Below, piece after piece: positions 47,364-58,980 of a DNA stretch of 64,000 nucleotides. This DNA comes from Cynocephalus volans (taxonomy: Eukaryota; Chordata; Mammalia; Dermoptera; Cynocephalidae): assembly GCF_027409185.1 (NCBI RefSeq), contig NC_084469.1:83549918-83613917 (forward strand). Reading direction: 5' to 3'. Position 1 is the first letter of the stretch. Every line of letters begins with the position of its first letter. Under the pieces are notes generated by a model that saw nothing but the letters and a program-made list of their open reading frames with translations, was not told the DNA's origin and searched no databases. A program made the translations under genes and the position numbers.

Positions 47364-47573
47364 CAGAGGTGGACAAAATATGGCTCTTATTACCAAATCT
47401 GGCTTCTGTGTGTTTTTGTAGGACCTGCAAGCTAAGAATGGCTTTTGCATTTTAAAGAGTTTTTTAAACAAAACAAAAAAAGACAGAAAAATATGTGACA
47501 CAGACTGTATGTGGCTTGCAAGCCTAAAATATTTAATATCTGGCCCTTTACAAAAATAGTCTGCTAATGCCTG
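47364..47573. mobile_element. hAT-Charlie MITE
   Basis: CAGAGGTGGACAAAATATGG start, CCTAAAATATTTAATATCTG and GGCCCTTTACAAAAATAGTC near the end. Flanks CTTTAAGG and CTTTAAGA are an 8-bp duplication with one mismatch, as expected for hAT. Confidence 0.85.
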
Positions 47574-47581
47574 CTTTAAGA

Positions 47582-47930
47582 AGTAATATGTCTTTAAAAT
47601 AAAGTAATGGAAGAAAAAAAATGTAAATATCTATCCACACACATATTTACAAATATATTTACTATTTTAAATTTGAGTAATTTGACATGACTGAAGAGCA
47701 TTTTAAATTTCTTTTTAAAAGATGATTTTAGTACATTGTGTGGGGAGCAATCTTGTGGGCCGGCCAAATCTATGTCATGTTTTTTTTTATGGGCAGTGAT
47801 TGAAATTTGGGCAGAGAAAGATTAAGCGAGAAAAATGTGGTTTATGTAGTTCCAGTGCCACCCAGCATCAGCCATATGTAATATAAAAAGGATTTACTGA
47901 GGTTTTCCAAAGTAAGGAATTATTTCTATT
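47582..47930. other. Intronic, nothing recognised
   Basis: AT-rich; no supported feature. Confidence 0.5.
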
Positions 47931-47943
47931 CTTTTTTTTTTTT

Positions 47944-48084
47944 TTTTTTGTCTTTTTGTGACCGGCCATACCGCGCTCAGCCAGTGAGTGCACCGGCCAT
48001 CCTTATATAGGATCCGAACCCGCGGCGGGAGCACTGCTGTGCTCCCAGCGCTGCACCCTCCCGAGTGCACCACGGGGTCGGCCC
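47944..48084 (-). mobile_element. CYN SINE, GC-rich subfamily
   Basis: GTGACCGGCCATACCGCGCT to GTGCACCACGGGGTCGGCC in reverse. TATTTCTATTCTT flanks it exactly at 47,931 and 48,085. Confidence 0.95.
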
Positions 48085-48319
48085 TATTTCTATTCTTAAT
48101 TTAAAATTAAATTTATTATGTTATACCATAATTTGACTTGATGAGTATTTATAAATCTTTTTGGAAGAAATAATTTCAATAAATTCAAAACATTTTCACT
48201 GTTGTATGAAAAGACAGAAGGTTAGCACTCTCCTTGACAAGGATGGATGAAGCCCTCCCCGACAAGTACATACATGGTTAAGGCATTGCCACCTACTTAG
48301 TGGCATCTAACCATCATTT

Positions 48320-48450
48320 TTGATACATTTTTGCAATTGTAAGTATGCTAATTACCCTGATTTGATCATCATACATTGTATATATGTATTGAAATATAAC
48401 CTTGTATCCCACAATCAATATGTACCAATTAAAAAATAAATTTAAAAAAT
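48320..48450 (+). mobile_element. Short L1 3'-end fragment
   Basis: GCTAATTACCCTGATTTGAT, then 'CATACATTGTATATATGTAT' and AATTAAAAAATAAA. Confidence 0.65.
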
Positions 48451-48675
48451 TTTATTTGTTCTGGTTCACTGAGTAAAAGCTGATGTTTCTTTGTATTACT
48501 AATGCCTTCTAGTTTCTTTAGGTCACAAATCACTGCAAATTCCAACTTGTTTCACTTGGAATAGAATAGTTTTTTAGGAAAAAACAAAAACCCCACCTGT
48601 TTTTAATATGCCAGCTTAAAGAAAGGCGAAAATCCAAGGACCACTAGAAGTGTTTTTTGTAATAAGAGCTCAGTT

Positions 48676-48774
48676 TATTTTATTTTTTTGTGCCTGGCTG
48701 GTATAGGGATTGAACCTTGGACCTTAGTGTTATCAGCACCATGCTCTAACCAACTGTGCTAACCAGCCAGTCCT
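48676..48774 (-). mobile_element. CYN SINE monomer
   Basis: GTGCCTGGCTGGTATAGGGA to CTGTGCTAACCAGCCAGTCC in reverse. Confidence 0.85.
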
Positions 48775-48789
48775 CATTTGTAAAGAACT

Positions 48790-49123
48790 CATTAAGTATA
48801 CTTGAATTAAATTTGATCTAATTGAGCCAATCACAGCAGCTGAGCCTCAGCAAATCACAGGCTGGCAACTAATCAGAGCATGTCCACATAAGGCAAATGC
48901 CTCATTACACCATGCCCAAATAAGGGTAATGCCAAGCTGTAACCAATCAAGCTGTTTTGTATGTAACTTCCTTTTTCTGTCTATATAAGTTGCCTGCCCA
49001 CATTGCTGGATAGAGCTGTGTGAACCTCCACTGGTTCTGGGTGCTGCCCGATTCATGTATGTTCTTTGCTCATATACTCTGCTAAATTTAATTTGTCTAA
49101 AGTTTTTCTTTTAACAGTATGTT
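48790..49123 (+). mobile_element. Probable ERV1-type solo LTR
   Basis: AACCAATCAAGCTGTTTTGT, a CTATATAAG box at 48,981, TGGTTCTGGGTGCTGCCCGA and a U5-like end TCTTTTAACA at about 49,122. TATA and U5 order fit a gammaretroviral LTR in plus orientation. Confidence 0.65.
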
Positions 49124-49686
49124 ACAAAACATTATTTTGAATATGTCAAATATTACATAAATTAAAATACATTGTTTTGTTCTTTAAATACTTAAGGGAA
49201 CATAATATTCATGAAGGTTAAATCAAACTTTTGATTCTTAAATGTGATATCTCTTTTAGAAAAAATAAGTGAAGAAAGTAATTTATAGTTGAAGCTTTCT
49301 GATATTTTTAAAGCTGAGAATTTCTAAACCTGCTTAAGAAACTATTCTTTAAAATATCAACTAGAAAAGTGGTAAACCAAAAAGCCATGTTTAGTTTTTA
49401 TTTGGTTTTTGATTGTATATTATACTTCATGTTAAAAATTTATGTTATGTTATAAATTTATATGTATTTTATAAAACATGTATCATGTTAAAAATTTATA
49501 CATAAAACATAGAATCTTTAAAGCTTGAAATAATTTCCCATTCAAATATATTTGTTATCTTTTTCAAAAATGTAAAAATATTGTTACAGAAATGCAGTAA
49601 ATAGGAAAGAGCTAGAAAATTTCAGTTTCTTTATAACATTCTCTTTGCAGGCCTTTATTGAAAGTGTAGTTCAGAAACATTTAAAC
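49124..49686. other. Intronic, nothing recognised
   Basis: AT-rich; no supported feature. Confidence 0.5.
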
Positions 49687-49911
49687 CAGTGGTCCTGAAG
49701 TGGGGGTGGGGGAAGAGGAGGCATATGTTTCTCAGGGGACATTTAGCAATGTCGAGACATTTTTGGTTATCAAGTTGGGTGTTGCTACTGGCATCTACTC
49801 TGTAGAGGCCAGGGATGCTGGTAAATATCCTACCATACACAGGACAGCTCATCACAGCAAAGAATTATGGACTCAAAACATCATCAATAGTGCCAAAGTT
49901 GAGAGACCCTG
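49687..49911 (+). mobile_element. hAT-Charlie MITE (MER5/MER20 group)
   Basis: CAGTGGTCCTGAAGTGGGGG start, GGGGACATTTAGCAATGTCG, GCCAGGGATGCTGGTAAATA and a GAGAGACCCTG end. Confidence 0.85.
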
Positions 49912-50029
49912 ATTTATATCATAATGCTTTTCATTTTCAAGGTGTTTCCGCATATATTTTTCATATCACTCAGAGTTTATAAGGCCTTGTGAGTGTATAG
50001 TATTCATGATTATTGTTAGCCATCTAGTA

Positions 50030-50320
50030 TTTTTAAAAATTGTGTTAAAATGTACATAACTTAAAATTTACCACTTTAACTTATTTTAAGTGTATAATTC
50101 AGTGACATTAAGTACATTCACAATGTTGTACGTCATCAACTCTCCATTTCCAGAACTTTTTCATCATTCCAAACAGAAACTGTGTACTCATTGAACAATA
50201 ACTCCCCATTCCTTTATATCCTTCAAGCCCCTGGTAACTTCTATTCTTTCTTTCTGTGTGATTTTGCTCATATAAGTGGAATCATATAATATTTGTCCTT
50301 TCTAGTATTTTTTGTGTATA
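50030..50320 (-). mobile_element. Old L1 3' UTR fragment
   Basis: 'GTACATAACTTAAAATTTAC', 'TTCACAATGTTGTACGTCAT' and 'CCTTCAAGCCCCTGGTAAC' in reverse-strand L1 order. Related in sequence to 32.5, 36.4 and 60.5 kb. Confidence 0.7.
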
Positions 50321-50449
50321 TGTTGTATTTTAGCTTTTACCTTAGAGTTTTTTCTTTTTTAAATTCATTGTTTTGGGCTTTATTTTTCTTTTCAAACAGA
50401 CTTTTTTTTTTTGGAGAATGTTTTAACTAACACAGCACAACCATTTTTT

Positions 50450-50604
50450 TTTTTCCCCTAAAAGATGACCTGTAAGGGGATCTTGGTGTTGTCAGCACCA
50501 CGCTCAGCCAGTGAGTGAACCAGCCATCCCTATATGGGATCCGAACCCATGGCCTTGGTGTTATCAGCACCGCACTCTCCCGAGTGAGCCATGGGCCAGC
50601 CTCT
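50450..50604 (-). mobile_element. CYN SINE dimer with internal deletion
   Basis: GATGACCTGTAAGGGGATCT runs straight into TGGTGTTGTCAGCACCACGC, so the B-box region of one unit is shortened. AGCACAACCATTTTTT flanks it exactly (50,434 and 50,605). Confidence 0.95.
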
Positions 50605-50655
50605 AGCACAACCATTTTTTGATTCTCTGTGTAATAAAAGATTTTTAAATGAGTT

Positions 50656-50754
50656 GTTTTTTTTGGTGGATGGCTGGTACGGGGATCTGAACCCTTGACC
50701 TTGGTGCTATGTATAACATTGCACTGTAAACAACTGAGCCACCCAGCGAGCCCC
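50656..50754 (-). mobile_element. CYN SINE monomer
   Basis: GGTGGATGGCTGGTACGGGG to CAACTGAGCCACCCAGCGAG in reverse. Imperfect flank AAATGA(G/T)TT. Confidence 0.85.
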
Positions 50755-51334
50755 GAAATGATTTACTTATAATATAGTTATTTTAAAGCCCCTTTTAATG
50801 TAGGAAACAGTAAGACAAGGATTTTCTTCTTGTAGCTTGTTTGTACTTTTACTTGGAAAACGTAAAAACAATCTGTGTTCAAGGAATCGATATAGTACCC
50901 CTATAATAAATTTTATCAGTAAATGATATTTTGAATTTTTATAAAATCATGGGAATGCAGCGTTAGAACAATTCATTAATTCCTATTTTCAACACAAAGT
51001 ACAAATTGTATTATAATTAACTCTTGGATTAATCTTATCTAGCTTGTCCAACCCATTTTACAATTGTTTTTATAGGAAGCTTTCTTTACATAAGTGGATT
51101 TGGTGAAGGTAGTGGTTGTTTTTATTTGTTTGTTTTCTGGGAGGTATCATTAGCTCAGTAGAAGGAATGTTTACATTAAACACTGTCATTAAGTAATAGA
51201 AATCAACCTATTAATTGAATGCCAGCATTTGTGTTTTTTATTGCATTTAATGAGAGACTCTCTGCTAGTTCTGATTGAGGGCATATATGATTTTCTTGAT
51301 ATGTTTAATTTTAAATATATTTTAAGTATAATTT
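50755..51334. other. Intronic, nothing recognised
   Basis: AT-rich; no supported feature. Confidence 0.5.
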
Positions 51335-52935
51335 TATTTTTATTTTATATTGAAACATGATTGTACATATCTGTGGGGTACAGTGTTGAATATCAGTACC
51401 TGTGTGCAATGTATTGCTCAAATCAGGATAATTACGATATCATTACACAATGTAATCATTTTTTGTGGCCCTTTACCAATTTCTCGCTAAAGGTCCCCCC
51501 TCTGGTGGCCTTAGTTCTGTTCTCTCCTTTTGAAAGTTCAATGAATTATTGTGATTGTTGTTTCTTTCTTTCTTTTTTAATTTACTTGTTTATTTTTTTG
51601 GCTCCCACTTATGAGTGAGGACATATAGTATTTCTCTTTTTTGCCTGGCTTATTTCACTTAACGTAATTTTCTCTAAGTTCATGCATGTTGCTGCGAATG
51701 GCAGAATTTCATTCTTATTTATGGCACAGTAGTATTCCATTGTGTATATATAACACATTTTCCTTATCCAGTCATCAATTGATAGACATTTAGGTTGGTT
51801 CCATCTCTTGGCTACTGTAAATAGAGCTGCTATAAGCATGGGAGTGCAGGTATTCCTTTGACATGATGATTTTCATTCCTTTGGGTATACAACCAGCAGC
51901 GGGATTGCTGGATTATATGGCAGTTCTATCTGTAGTTGTTTGAGGAACTTCCACACTGTTTTCCATTATGGCTGCACTAATTTACAGTCCCACCAACAGT
52001 GTAGGAGGGTTCTCCTTTCTCTACATCCTTGCCAGCGTTTGTTATTCTCTATCTTTTTGGTAATGGCCATTCTAACTGGGGTGAGGTGATATCTCAGTGT
52101 GGTTTTGATTTGCATTTCCCTGATGCTTAGTGATGTTGAGCATATTTTTATATGTCTGTTGGCCATTTGTATAGCTTTGAGACATGCCTATTCAGCTCCT
52201 TTGCCCATTTCTTCATTGGGTTACTTGTTTGTTTACTGCTAAGTTGTTTGTGTTCCTTTTATATTCCGGATATTAATCCCTTGCCAGATGCATAGTTTGC
52301 AAATGTTTTCTCCCATTCTGTAGGTTGTCTTTTCGCTCTGTTAATTGTTTCTTTTGCTGTGCAGAAACTTTTTAGTTTGATATAATCCCATTTATTTTTT
52401 CTTTTGTTGCCTGTGCTTTTGGGGTCTTATGCATGAAGTCTTTGTCCAGTCCTACGTCCTGAAGTGTTTCCCCTGTTTTCCTTTGGAGTTTTATAGTTTC
52501 AGGTCTTATATTTAAGTCTTTGGTTTATTTTGAGTTGATTTTGGTATATGGCGAGAGATATGGGTCTAGTTTCATTCTTCTACATATGGATGTCTGGTTT
52601 TCCCAGCACTGTTTATTGAAGCAGCAGTCTTTTCCCCAGTGTATATGTTCTTATTGCCTTTGTCAAAGATCAGTTGGCTGAAGGATGTGAGTTGATTTCT
52701 AGATTCTCTATTCTGTTCCATTGGTTCAAGTGTCTGTTTTTATGCCAGTACAATGCTGTTTAAGTTACTATAGCTTTGTATAATTTGAAGTCAGGTAGTG
52801 TTATGCCCCTGGTTTTATTTATTTTTTTGCTCAGGATTGCTTTGGCTATTCTGGGTCTTTTGTTGTTCCGTGTGAATGTTAGGATTGTTTTTTCTATTTC
52901 TGTGAAGAATGGCGTTGGTATTTTGATGGGGTTAA
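51335..52935 (-). mobile_element. Middle-aged L1 3' end
   Basis: Reverse L1 3' UTR plus ORF2 C-terminus. Residual frames show MEYYCAINKNEILPFAATC (51,609-51,839), [15 protein letters not shown] (51,966-52,166) and the [15 protein letters not shown] segment (52,760-53,017). Several frame breaks; more diverged than the 57-kb copy. Confidence 0.85.
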
Positions 52936-53639
52936 GTATAATTTTAAGTATACCTTTGAACTTGATTTGAACAAAGATATTAAATGAAAAAAAAAGACAA
53001 ACACCTATCTGTGGCATATTTTACTATTGAAAAAAATGTTTTTAGTTGTGATTTGAAGAAGCAACAACTTATACTTAATAAAATATAGTCTTGGACATAT
53101 CTGGAGTTCAGTTGTGTTTTAGAAATTAGTTACTAATGTTTTTTCTATTAAATAGAAGCTTTTTCAGTGAAGAACTCTACCAGAATTTGCTTGATTAGTG
53201 TTAATTAGCTTGATTAGACAAAATATTTATATTTTAGAGTATGAGGCATCTTATAAATACATGAATATAAAGTACTACAACTAAGCTTTATTAAAGAAAA
53301 CAGTAGAAGAATGGACTTTTTATTAATAGAATTGCAGTTTTCTGTGTGTACTTATTCTTGTGGTACTATTTTGCTGAAATTCACTTTTGGCTTTTGGTAA
53401 ATAATTCTTGGTTCATTCTTAGTGAAACTATTTAGGGGCAGTAATAGCTCTTCAAGTTTTTCTTGCAGGGGGTTTAAATGTTAAAATATGAAATATCTGA
53501 GTGAGATCAGTGGATTGGTATCAATATCAATATCCTGGTTATGATATTATATTATAGTTTTGCAAAGTGTTACTATTGGTGGAAACTAGACAAGTATATA
53601 AGGAATTTTTTCGTAGTTTTTTTTTTTTTTTATTGGCTT
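52936..53639. other. Intronic, nothing recognised
   Basis: AT-rich; no supported feature. Confidence 0.5.
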
Positions 53640-54000
53640 AGAACAGCACCTATTTATTATCTCACAGTTTCCGTAGGTCAGTAGTCCTGACCTGGCTCAG
53701 CTGGTTTCTCTGCTTAGGGTGTCATAAGGCCAAAATCCAGGTGTTGACCAGCTGGGCCCTCATCTGGAGGCTCTGGGAAAGAATATGCTCCACAGTCATT
53801 CAGGTTATTGGCAGAACTTAGTTCTTGCAGTTGTATAGCTGAGGTGTTCTTTTCCTTGCTGGCTGTCACACAGGGGCTACTCTCAGCTTCTAGAGGCCAC
53901 AAGCATTCCTTGGCACATGGCCCCTTCTGTCTTCAACTCGAGGGATGGCATGTTGAATCTCCTCATGCTTTGGATCTCTGAATTCCTCTTCTGCTCTAGT
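53640..54000. mobile_element. Old interspersed repeat (probable LTR)
   Basis: 'CTATTTATTATCTCACAGTT', 'AAAATCCAGGTGTTGACCAG' and 'CTTCTAGAGGCCACAAGCAT' form a well-known mammalian repeat pattern; I cannot assign the family by eye. Confidence 0.5.
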
Positions 54001-54059
54001 ATTTCTTATAACTGTATATGAATCTATAATTTTCTTAAATAGAAGTAAAACAAAAAGTA

Positions 54060-54450
54060 AGAAAAAAATGCTGAAAGACTTCTATTTTGGGCCACGATGC
54101 AGTAGCAGACACCAGATATTTCCTCCCACCTGAAACATCCATAAAAAACTGAATATTTGAAACAATGGTTTTCAAGACATTGGACATCAGGCAGTGAAGG
54201 ATAGTGACCCTGAAAACTGGGAAACAAACTAGGTGAGCTCTGTGATTGCCTAGCATATTGCTTTAAGAGAATTTCTGGCTGAGGCATAGGGAAAGGAAAC
54301 TCAAGAGTAGTATGACAGACTGTCTTAGTTAAGCATCCAGAAAGGCCAAGGGAACAAAAAGCTGAAAAAAGTACATGAATTGACCCAATTAGAAGTCCAA
54401 AATTTGATGTTAGATTTTGTGCAACAGAAAGATAAAAAGGCACTCATTGG
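54060..54450 (+). mobile_element. L1-like 5' fragment
   Basis: 'CCTCCCACCTGAAACATCC' and 'GTGACCCTGAAAACTGGGAA' resemble old L1 5' leader DNA. Weak. Confidence 0.35.
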
Positions 54451-56700
54451 CTTTTGTGCCTCTACCACACAGATTCTGAATTAACTTTAACTTCTAGCGA
54501 AATGCATCAGTTGCCAAACCTTCATGGTCTTAATTGATCCTGAGGCTGAAATTACAGTTGTACTTGGGGGTCCCACTAAATTTAAACAAGGTATCCCTAT
54601 ACTTTTAGGCAAGTTACCAAACATAAAGTAGAGAACAAATAGGTATGTCTCACCTTAAACATAGTGTTCATTGCCCTAAAATATCTCATGGTGGGTATGG
54701 ATGCTGTGACCCATGGTATAATATATTAAAGTTAAGTGTATGGCACTTAAGATTGGATTCACCAAATGGGACCCCATGGACCTTCCCCACTTAAAACAGT
54801 TAATATGGCCCAGAGTAAATTAAAACAGGGCCTCGATGGATTGAAACCTGGTATATAAGACCCGTTTGGAGAAGGGATCATCCGCACTGCTTCTCCATTT
54901 AATAGCCCGATTTTACCCGTTTTTTTAAAACTTGGAAAGAATTAATGGTGCCTCACAGTAGATAACCACAATCTTATTAAACTGTAGTCCCATTTGTGTA
55001 GACCTCCATACCTAATATTATCAAAATTAGTGATTCCTTCCAGTCAATAATTCATGAATACTTTGCATGGATTTGACTAACATGTTCTGTACAGTGCCTA
55101 TTTTAAGAATCTCTCAACTGCAGTTTTCTTTCAGGGGAACATAATACACCTTTACCTACCTACCTACCTACACACACTGAGATGTGGTACCTCAATGACC
55201 CTGCCAACATATACAGTCTTTGCAGGCAGGATCTTAAAGAATCCATCTTTCTCTAGAATCACAGATAAGACATCACAGTGATGTCATCTACCTCCAAAGA
55301 GATTGATTTGACATACTCATTCAGGACATACAAATACAATGGATTTCAGAAAAAGGACATGGGCCATTACCCTACACAGAGTACAGTGCCCTGCCTTCTT
55401 GGTTAAATTCTTGAATTTAACCTCAGTTAGCTGAGGGCAGCTCTATCCCTGATAATATTAAGAAACAGTTATTGACCCTCTCAGTAATATTCAAACAAGC
55501 CCAACGTCTTTTGAGCATTTTTTGGGGTCCTGAAGGCAACATATTCTTCATTTACAAATTTCTTTATGCTCATTTATGCTGTTACAGGTATCTTGAATGG
55601 AGTCCCTACAACAAAATGCTATAGAATCTGTCCAAGTTGTAATATAACAGGCACTCCCAGTTAGCACTCCAGAGACCTTTTCATTGTAGAGGCTTCAGCA
55701 ACCTCATCCTATGCCTCATGCTTCTTGGGTCTCTAGACCATCATTATGGGCATAAATTCTAAATTTCTGATGCAAGAAACTGCACTACGCAACCCCATAG
55801 TATGTACGATTAGCAGCCATTGTTGGCTACTGGGTTTTCCTGGAAGTAGAGGCTCTTGCAGGCCCTGAATCTATGAACCCTCCCTCCTCAGCTACCCTTT
55901 ATGCTTTGGGTCACGGAAGTAGCACCTATCAAGGCCTCCTTGCAAAAACGGAAATAGTACCTACAGGATAGCCAAACATAAGCCCTCTGGCATATTTCAC
56001 CTGCAGGAGGGATTGGCCTTCTCTGTTCTTAACCCTCTGCTAGATGCCAAAGTACTAAAGGATGTCACCCCTCTATTGGACTCCTTGGATACTTGGGGAG
56101 CCCCTTGATATCAACTGAATGAACAAAAAAGAGAATTTGTATAGTTTTGGATGGCATCACAGATGATGGAGCCTGTGGGAAAGCTGCTGCTGTCCATTCT
56201 TTAACCGGGATGATACTGTTTAAGAACAGAACCCAAGTGTCAGCACAAATGGCCAAACTTTAGGCAGTTTTCTTAGCACTTGGTGCTGTGACCAACAATC
56301 AGCCCTATCTGCACGTTTTTACTGATTCTTGGGCCATTTCCAATGGTCTGGCTGTCTGGTCCTGACAACAGCAGCAACTTCTTACCAAAGGTTGTCCCTT
56401 TGGAGTAAAGAACTCTGAGAATCCCTTGTGTTACAGACACCCAAAATGTACATGAAGGTCAAACATTTCTCTGCAGATACTAAAGCTACAATCAATGTTA
56501 CCAAGACATTCCTTATCACTTTCGGAGCTTGAGACATCACTGATAGTGAGAGCAAGTCAGTCATTTCACCCCTTAAAATACACAATGGTGAACTGTTGAA
56601 CAGGCATTCAATGGAACTTTCACAAACTTGTTTACTGGCCTCATATGGTACCATAATGGTGGTTTCTATCAACATCATTCCTGACTCTGAATTAATATGC
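54450..56700 (+). pseudogene. Degenerate endogenous retrovirus pol
   Basis: Scattered pol signatures in changing plus-strand frames. A protease-like stretch lies near 54,530-54,620. The start of RT at 54,790-54,930 shows GLDGLKPG and ASPFNSPILPV. A connection-like stretch is at about 55,450-55,700. RNase H at about 56,150-56,370 shows FTDSWAISNGLAVWS. Order and spacing fit a retroviral pol. Stops and frameshifts occur every few tens of codons, so it is long dead. Motif style is nearest ERV-L-type or class I elements; no flanking LTR pair was matched. It is a fossil and makes no functional protein. Confidence 0.65.
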
Positions 56701-56889
56701 TACTGATAAGCAATCATTTTCTTAAACTTCTCACATAACAGTGAAAAATACGATATACCATTAATACAGTGAAAAAAGTAATGTGTCAGGTGTGGAATTT
56801 TCCACTTGTGCTGTCTTGTTGGTGCTCAAAAAGTTTTGGATTTTGGAGCATTTCAGATTTTTAGGTTAGGGATGCCCTAGGTATTAACC

Positions 56890-57192
56890 TTGTATCCTGC
56901 AACTCTACTATAATTGCTTATTAGTTTCTGGAGTTTGTTGATTCTTTTCGAATTTCTACATAGTCATGTCATTTGCAAAGAAATATAGTTTTGTTTTTTC
57001 CATTTCAATCTCTGTACATTTTCTTTTAATTAGTGCATTTAAACTATTGACATTCAAAGTGATTATTGATATAGTTTGGTTAACATCTACCATATTTCTT
57101 ACTGTTTCCTATTTGTTGACCTTGTTTTTTCTACTTTTGTTTTCCACTTTTTTCTGCCTTTGTGGTTTTAATGGAGCAATTTATATGATTCC
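56890..57192 (-). mobile_element. Old L1/HAL1 fragment left of the young L1
   Basis: 'CCTTGTATCCTGCAACTCTA' and 'GTCATGTCATTTGCAAAG' are reverse L1 ORF2 phrases. It probably resumes at 58,981. Confidence 0.55.
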
Positions 57193-57209
57193 ATTTTCTC
57201 TTATTTTTT

Positions 57210-58963
57210 TATTTTTATTTATTTTTTTAACTTTTATTTTGTCAATACACATTGTGGTTGATTATTGTTGCCCCTTACCAAAACCTCCCTCCCTCCTCCC
57301 TCTCCTCCCTCCCCGCCAACAATGTCTTTTCTGTTTGCTTGTCGTATCAACTTCAAGTAATTGTGGTTGTTATATCTTCTTCCCCCCCCGGTTTTTTTTT
57401 TTTTTTTTGTGTGTGTGTGTGTGTGTGTGTGTGAATTTATATATTAATTTTTAGCTCTCACCAATAAGTGAGAACATGTGGTATTTCTCTTTCTGTGCCT
57501 GACTCGTTTCACTTAATATAATTCTCTCAAGGTCCATCCATGTTGTTGCAAATGGCAGTATTTCATTCGTTTTTATAGCTGAGTAGTATTCCATTGTGTA
57601 GATATACCACATTTTCCATATCCACTCATCCGATGATGGACATTTGGGCTGGTTCCAACTCTTGGCTATTGTAAAGAGTGCTGCAGTGAACATAGGGGAA
57701 CAGGTATACCTTCGACTTGATGATTTCCATTCCTCTGGGTATATTCCCAACGGTGGGATAGCTGGGTCGTATGGTAGATCTATCTGCAGTTGTTTGAGGA
57801 ACCTCCATATCATTTTCCATAGAGGCTGCACCATTTTGCAGTCCCACCAACAATGTATGAGAGTTCCTTTTTCTCCGCAACCTCGCCAGCATTTATCGTT
57901 CAGAGTCTTTTGGATTTTAGCCATCCTAACTGGGGTGAGATGGTATCTCAGTGTGGTTTTGATTTGCATTTCCCGGATGCTGAGTGATGTTGAGCATTTT
58001 TTCATATGTCTGTTGGCCATTTGTATATCTTCCTTAGAGAAATGCCTACTTAGCTCTTTTGCCCATTTTTTAATTGGGTTGCTTGTTTTTTTCTTGTAAA
58101 GTTGTTTGAGTTCCTTATATATTCTGGATATGAATCCTTTGTCAGATGTATATTTTGCAAATATTTTCTCCCACTCTGTTGGTTGTCTTTTAACTCTGTT
58201 AATTGTTTCTTTTGCTGTGCAGAAGCTCTTTAGTTTGATATAATCCCATTTGTTTATTTTTCCTTTGGTTGCCCGTGCTTTTGGGGTCGTATTCATGAAG
58301 TCTGTGTCCAGTCCTATTTCCTGAAGTGTTTCTCCTATGTTTTCTTTAAGAAGTTTTATTGTTTCAGGGTGTATATTTAAATCCTTAATCCATTTTGAGT
58401 TGATTTTAGTATATGGTGAGAGGTATGGGTCTAGTTTCATTCTCCTGCATATGGATATCCAGTTCTCCCAGCACCATTTGCTGAAGAGGCAGTCCCTTCC
58501 CCAGTGAATAGGCTTGGTGCCTTTGTCAAAGATCAGATGGCAGTAAGTGTGTGGGTTGATTTCTGGGTTCTCTATTCTATTCCATTGATCAGTGTGTCTG
58601 TTTTTATGCCAGTACCATACTGTTTTGGTTATTATAGCTTTGTAGTATAGCTTAAAGTCAGGTAGTGTTATGCCTCCAGCTTTATTTTTTTTGGTCAGCA
58701 TTGCTTTGGCTACGCGTGGTCTTTTATTATTCCATATAAATGTCTGGATAGTTCTTTCCATTTCTGAGAAAAATGTCATTGGAATTTTGATGGGGATTGC
58801 ATTGAATTTGTATATCACTTTGGGTAGTATGGACATTTTCGCTATGTTGATTCTTCCAATCCAAGAGCATGGGATATCTTTCCATCTTTTTGTATCCTCT
58901 CTAATTTCTCTCAGCAGTGGTTTGTAGTTCTCATTATAGAGATTTTCACATTCTTGGTTAACT
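57210..58963 (-). mobile_element. Young 5'-truncated L1
   Basis: ATTTTCTCTTATTTTTT (57,193-57,209) and ATTTTCTCTTGTTTTTT (58,964-58,980) are a 17-bp duplication with one mismatch. In reverse: ORF2 C-terminus, stop, GT/CA tract (57,408-57,432), G-rich 3' UTR and A tail. Confidence 0.95.
57451..58836 (-). pseudogene. Uninterrupted L1 ORF2 C-terminal frame, 461 codons
   Basis: The best-preserved L1 coding sequence in the window. From [17 protein letters not shown] it runs without a stop through [20 protein letters not shown], the [14 protein letters not shown] cysteine cluster and [13 protein letters not shown] to MFSLIGES. It lacks endonuclease and the RT catalytic core because the insertion is 5' truncated. 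The frame is open because the copy is recent; there is no sign of host use. Confidence 0.9.
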
Positions 58964-58980
58964 ATTTTCTCTTGTTTTTT

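Noticed and set aside
57966-58099. Host zinc-finger gene suggested by Cys-rich motif
   Set aside because: The cysteine cluster is the L1 ORF2 C-terminal motif, present in all three young copies.
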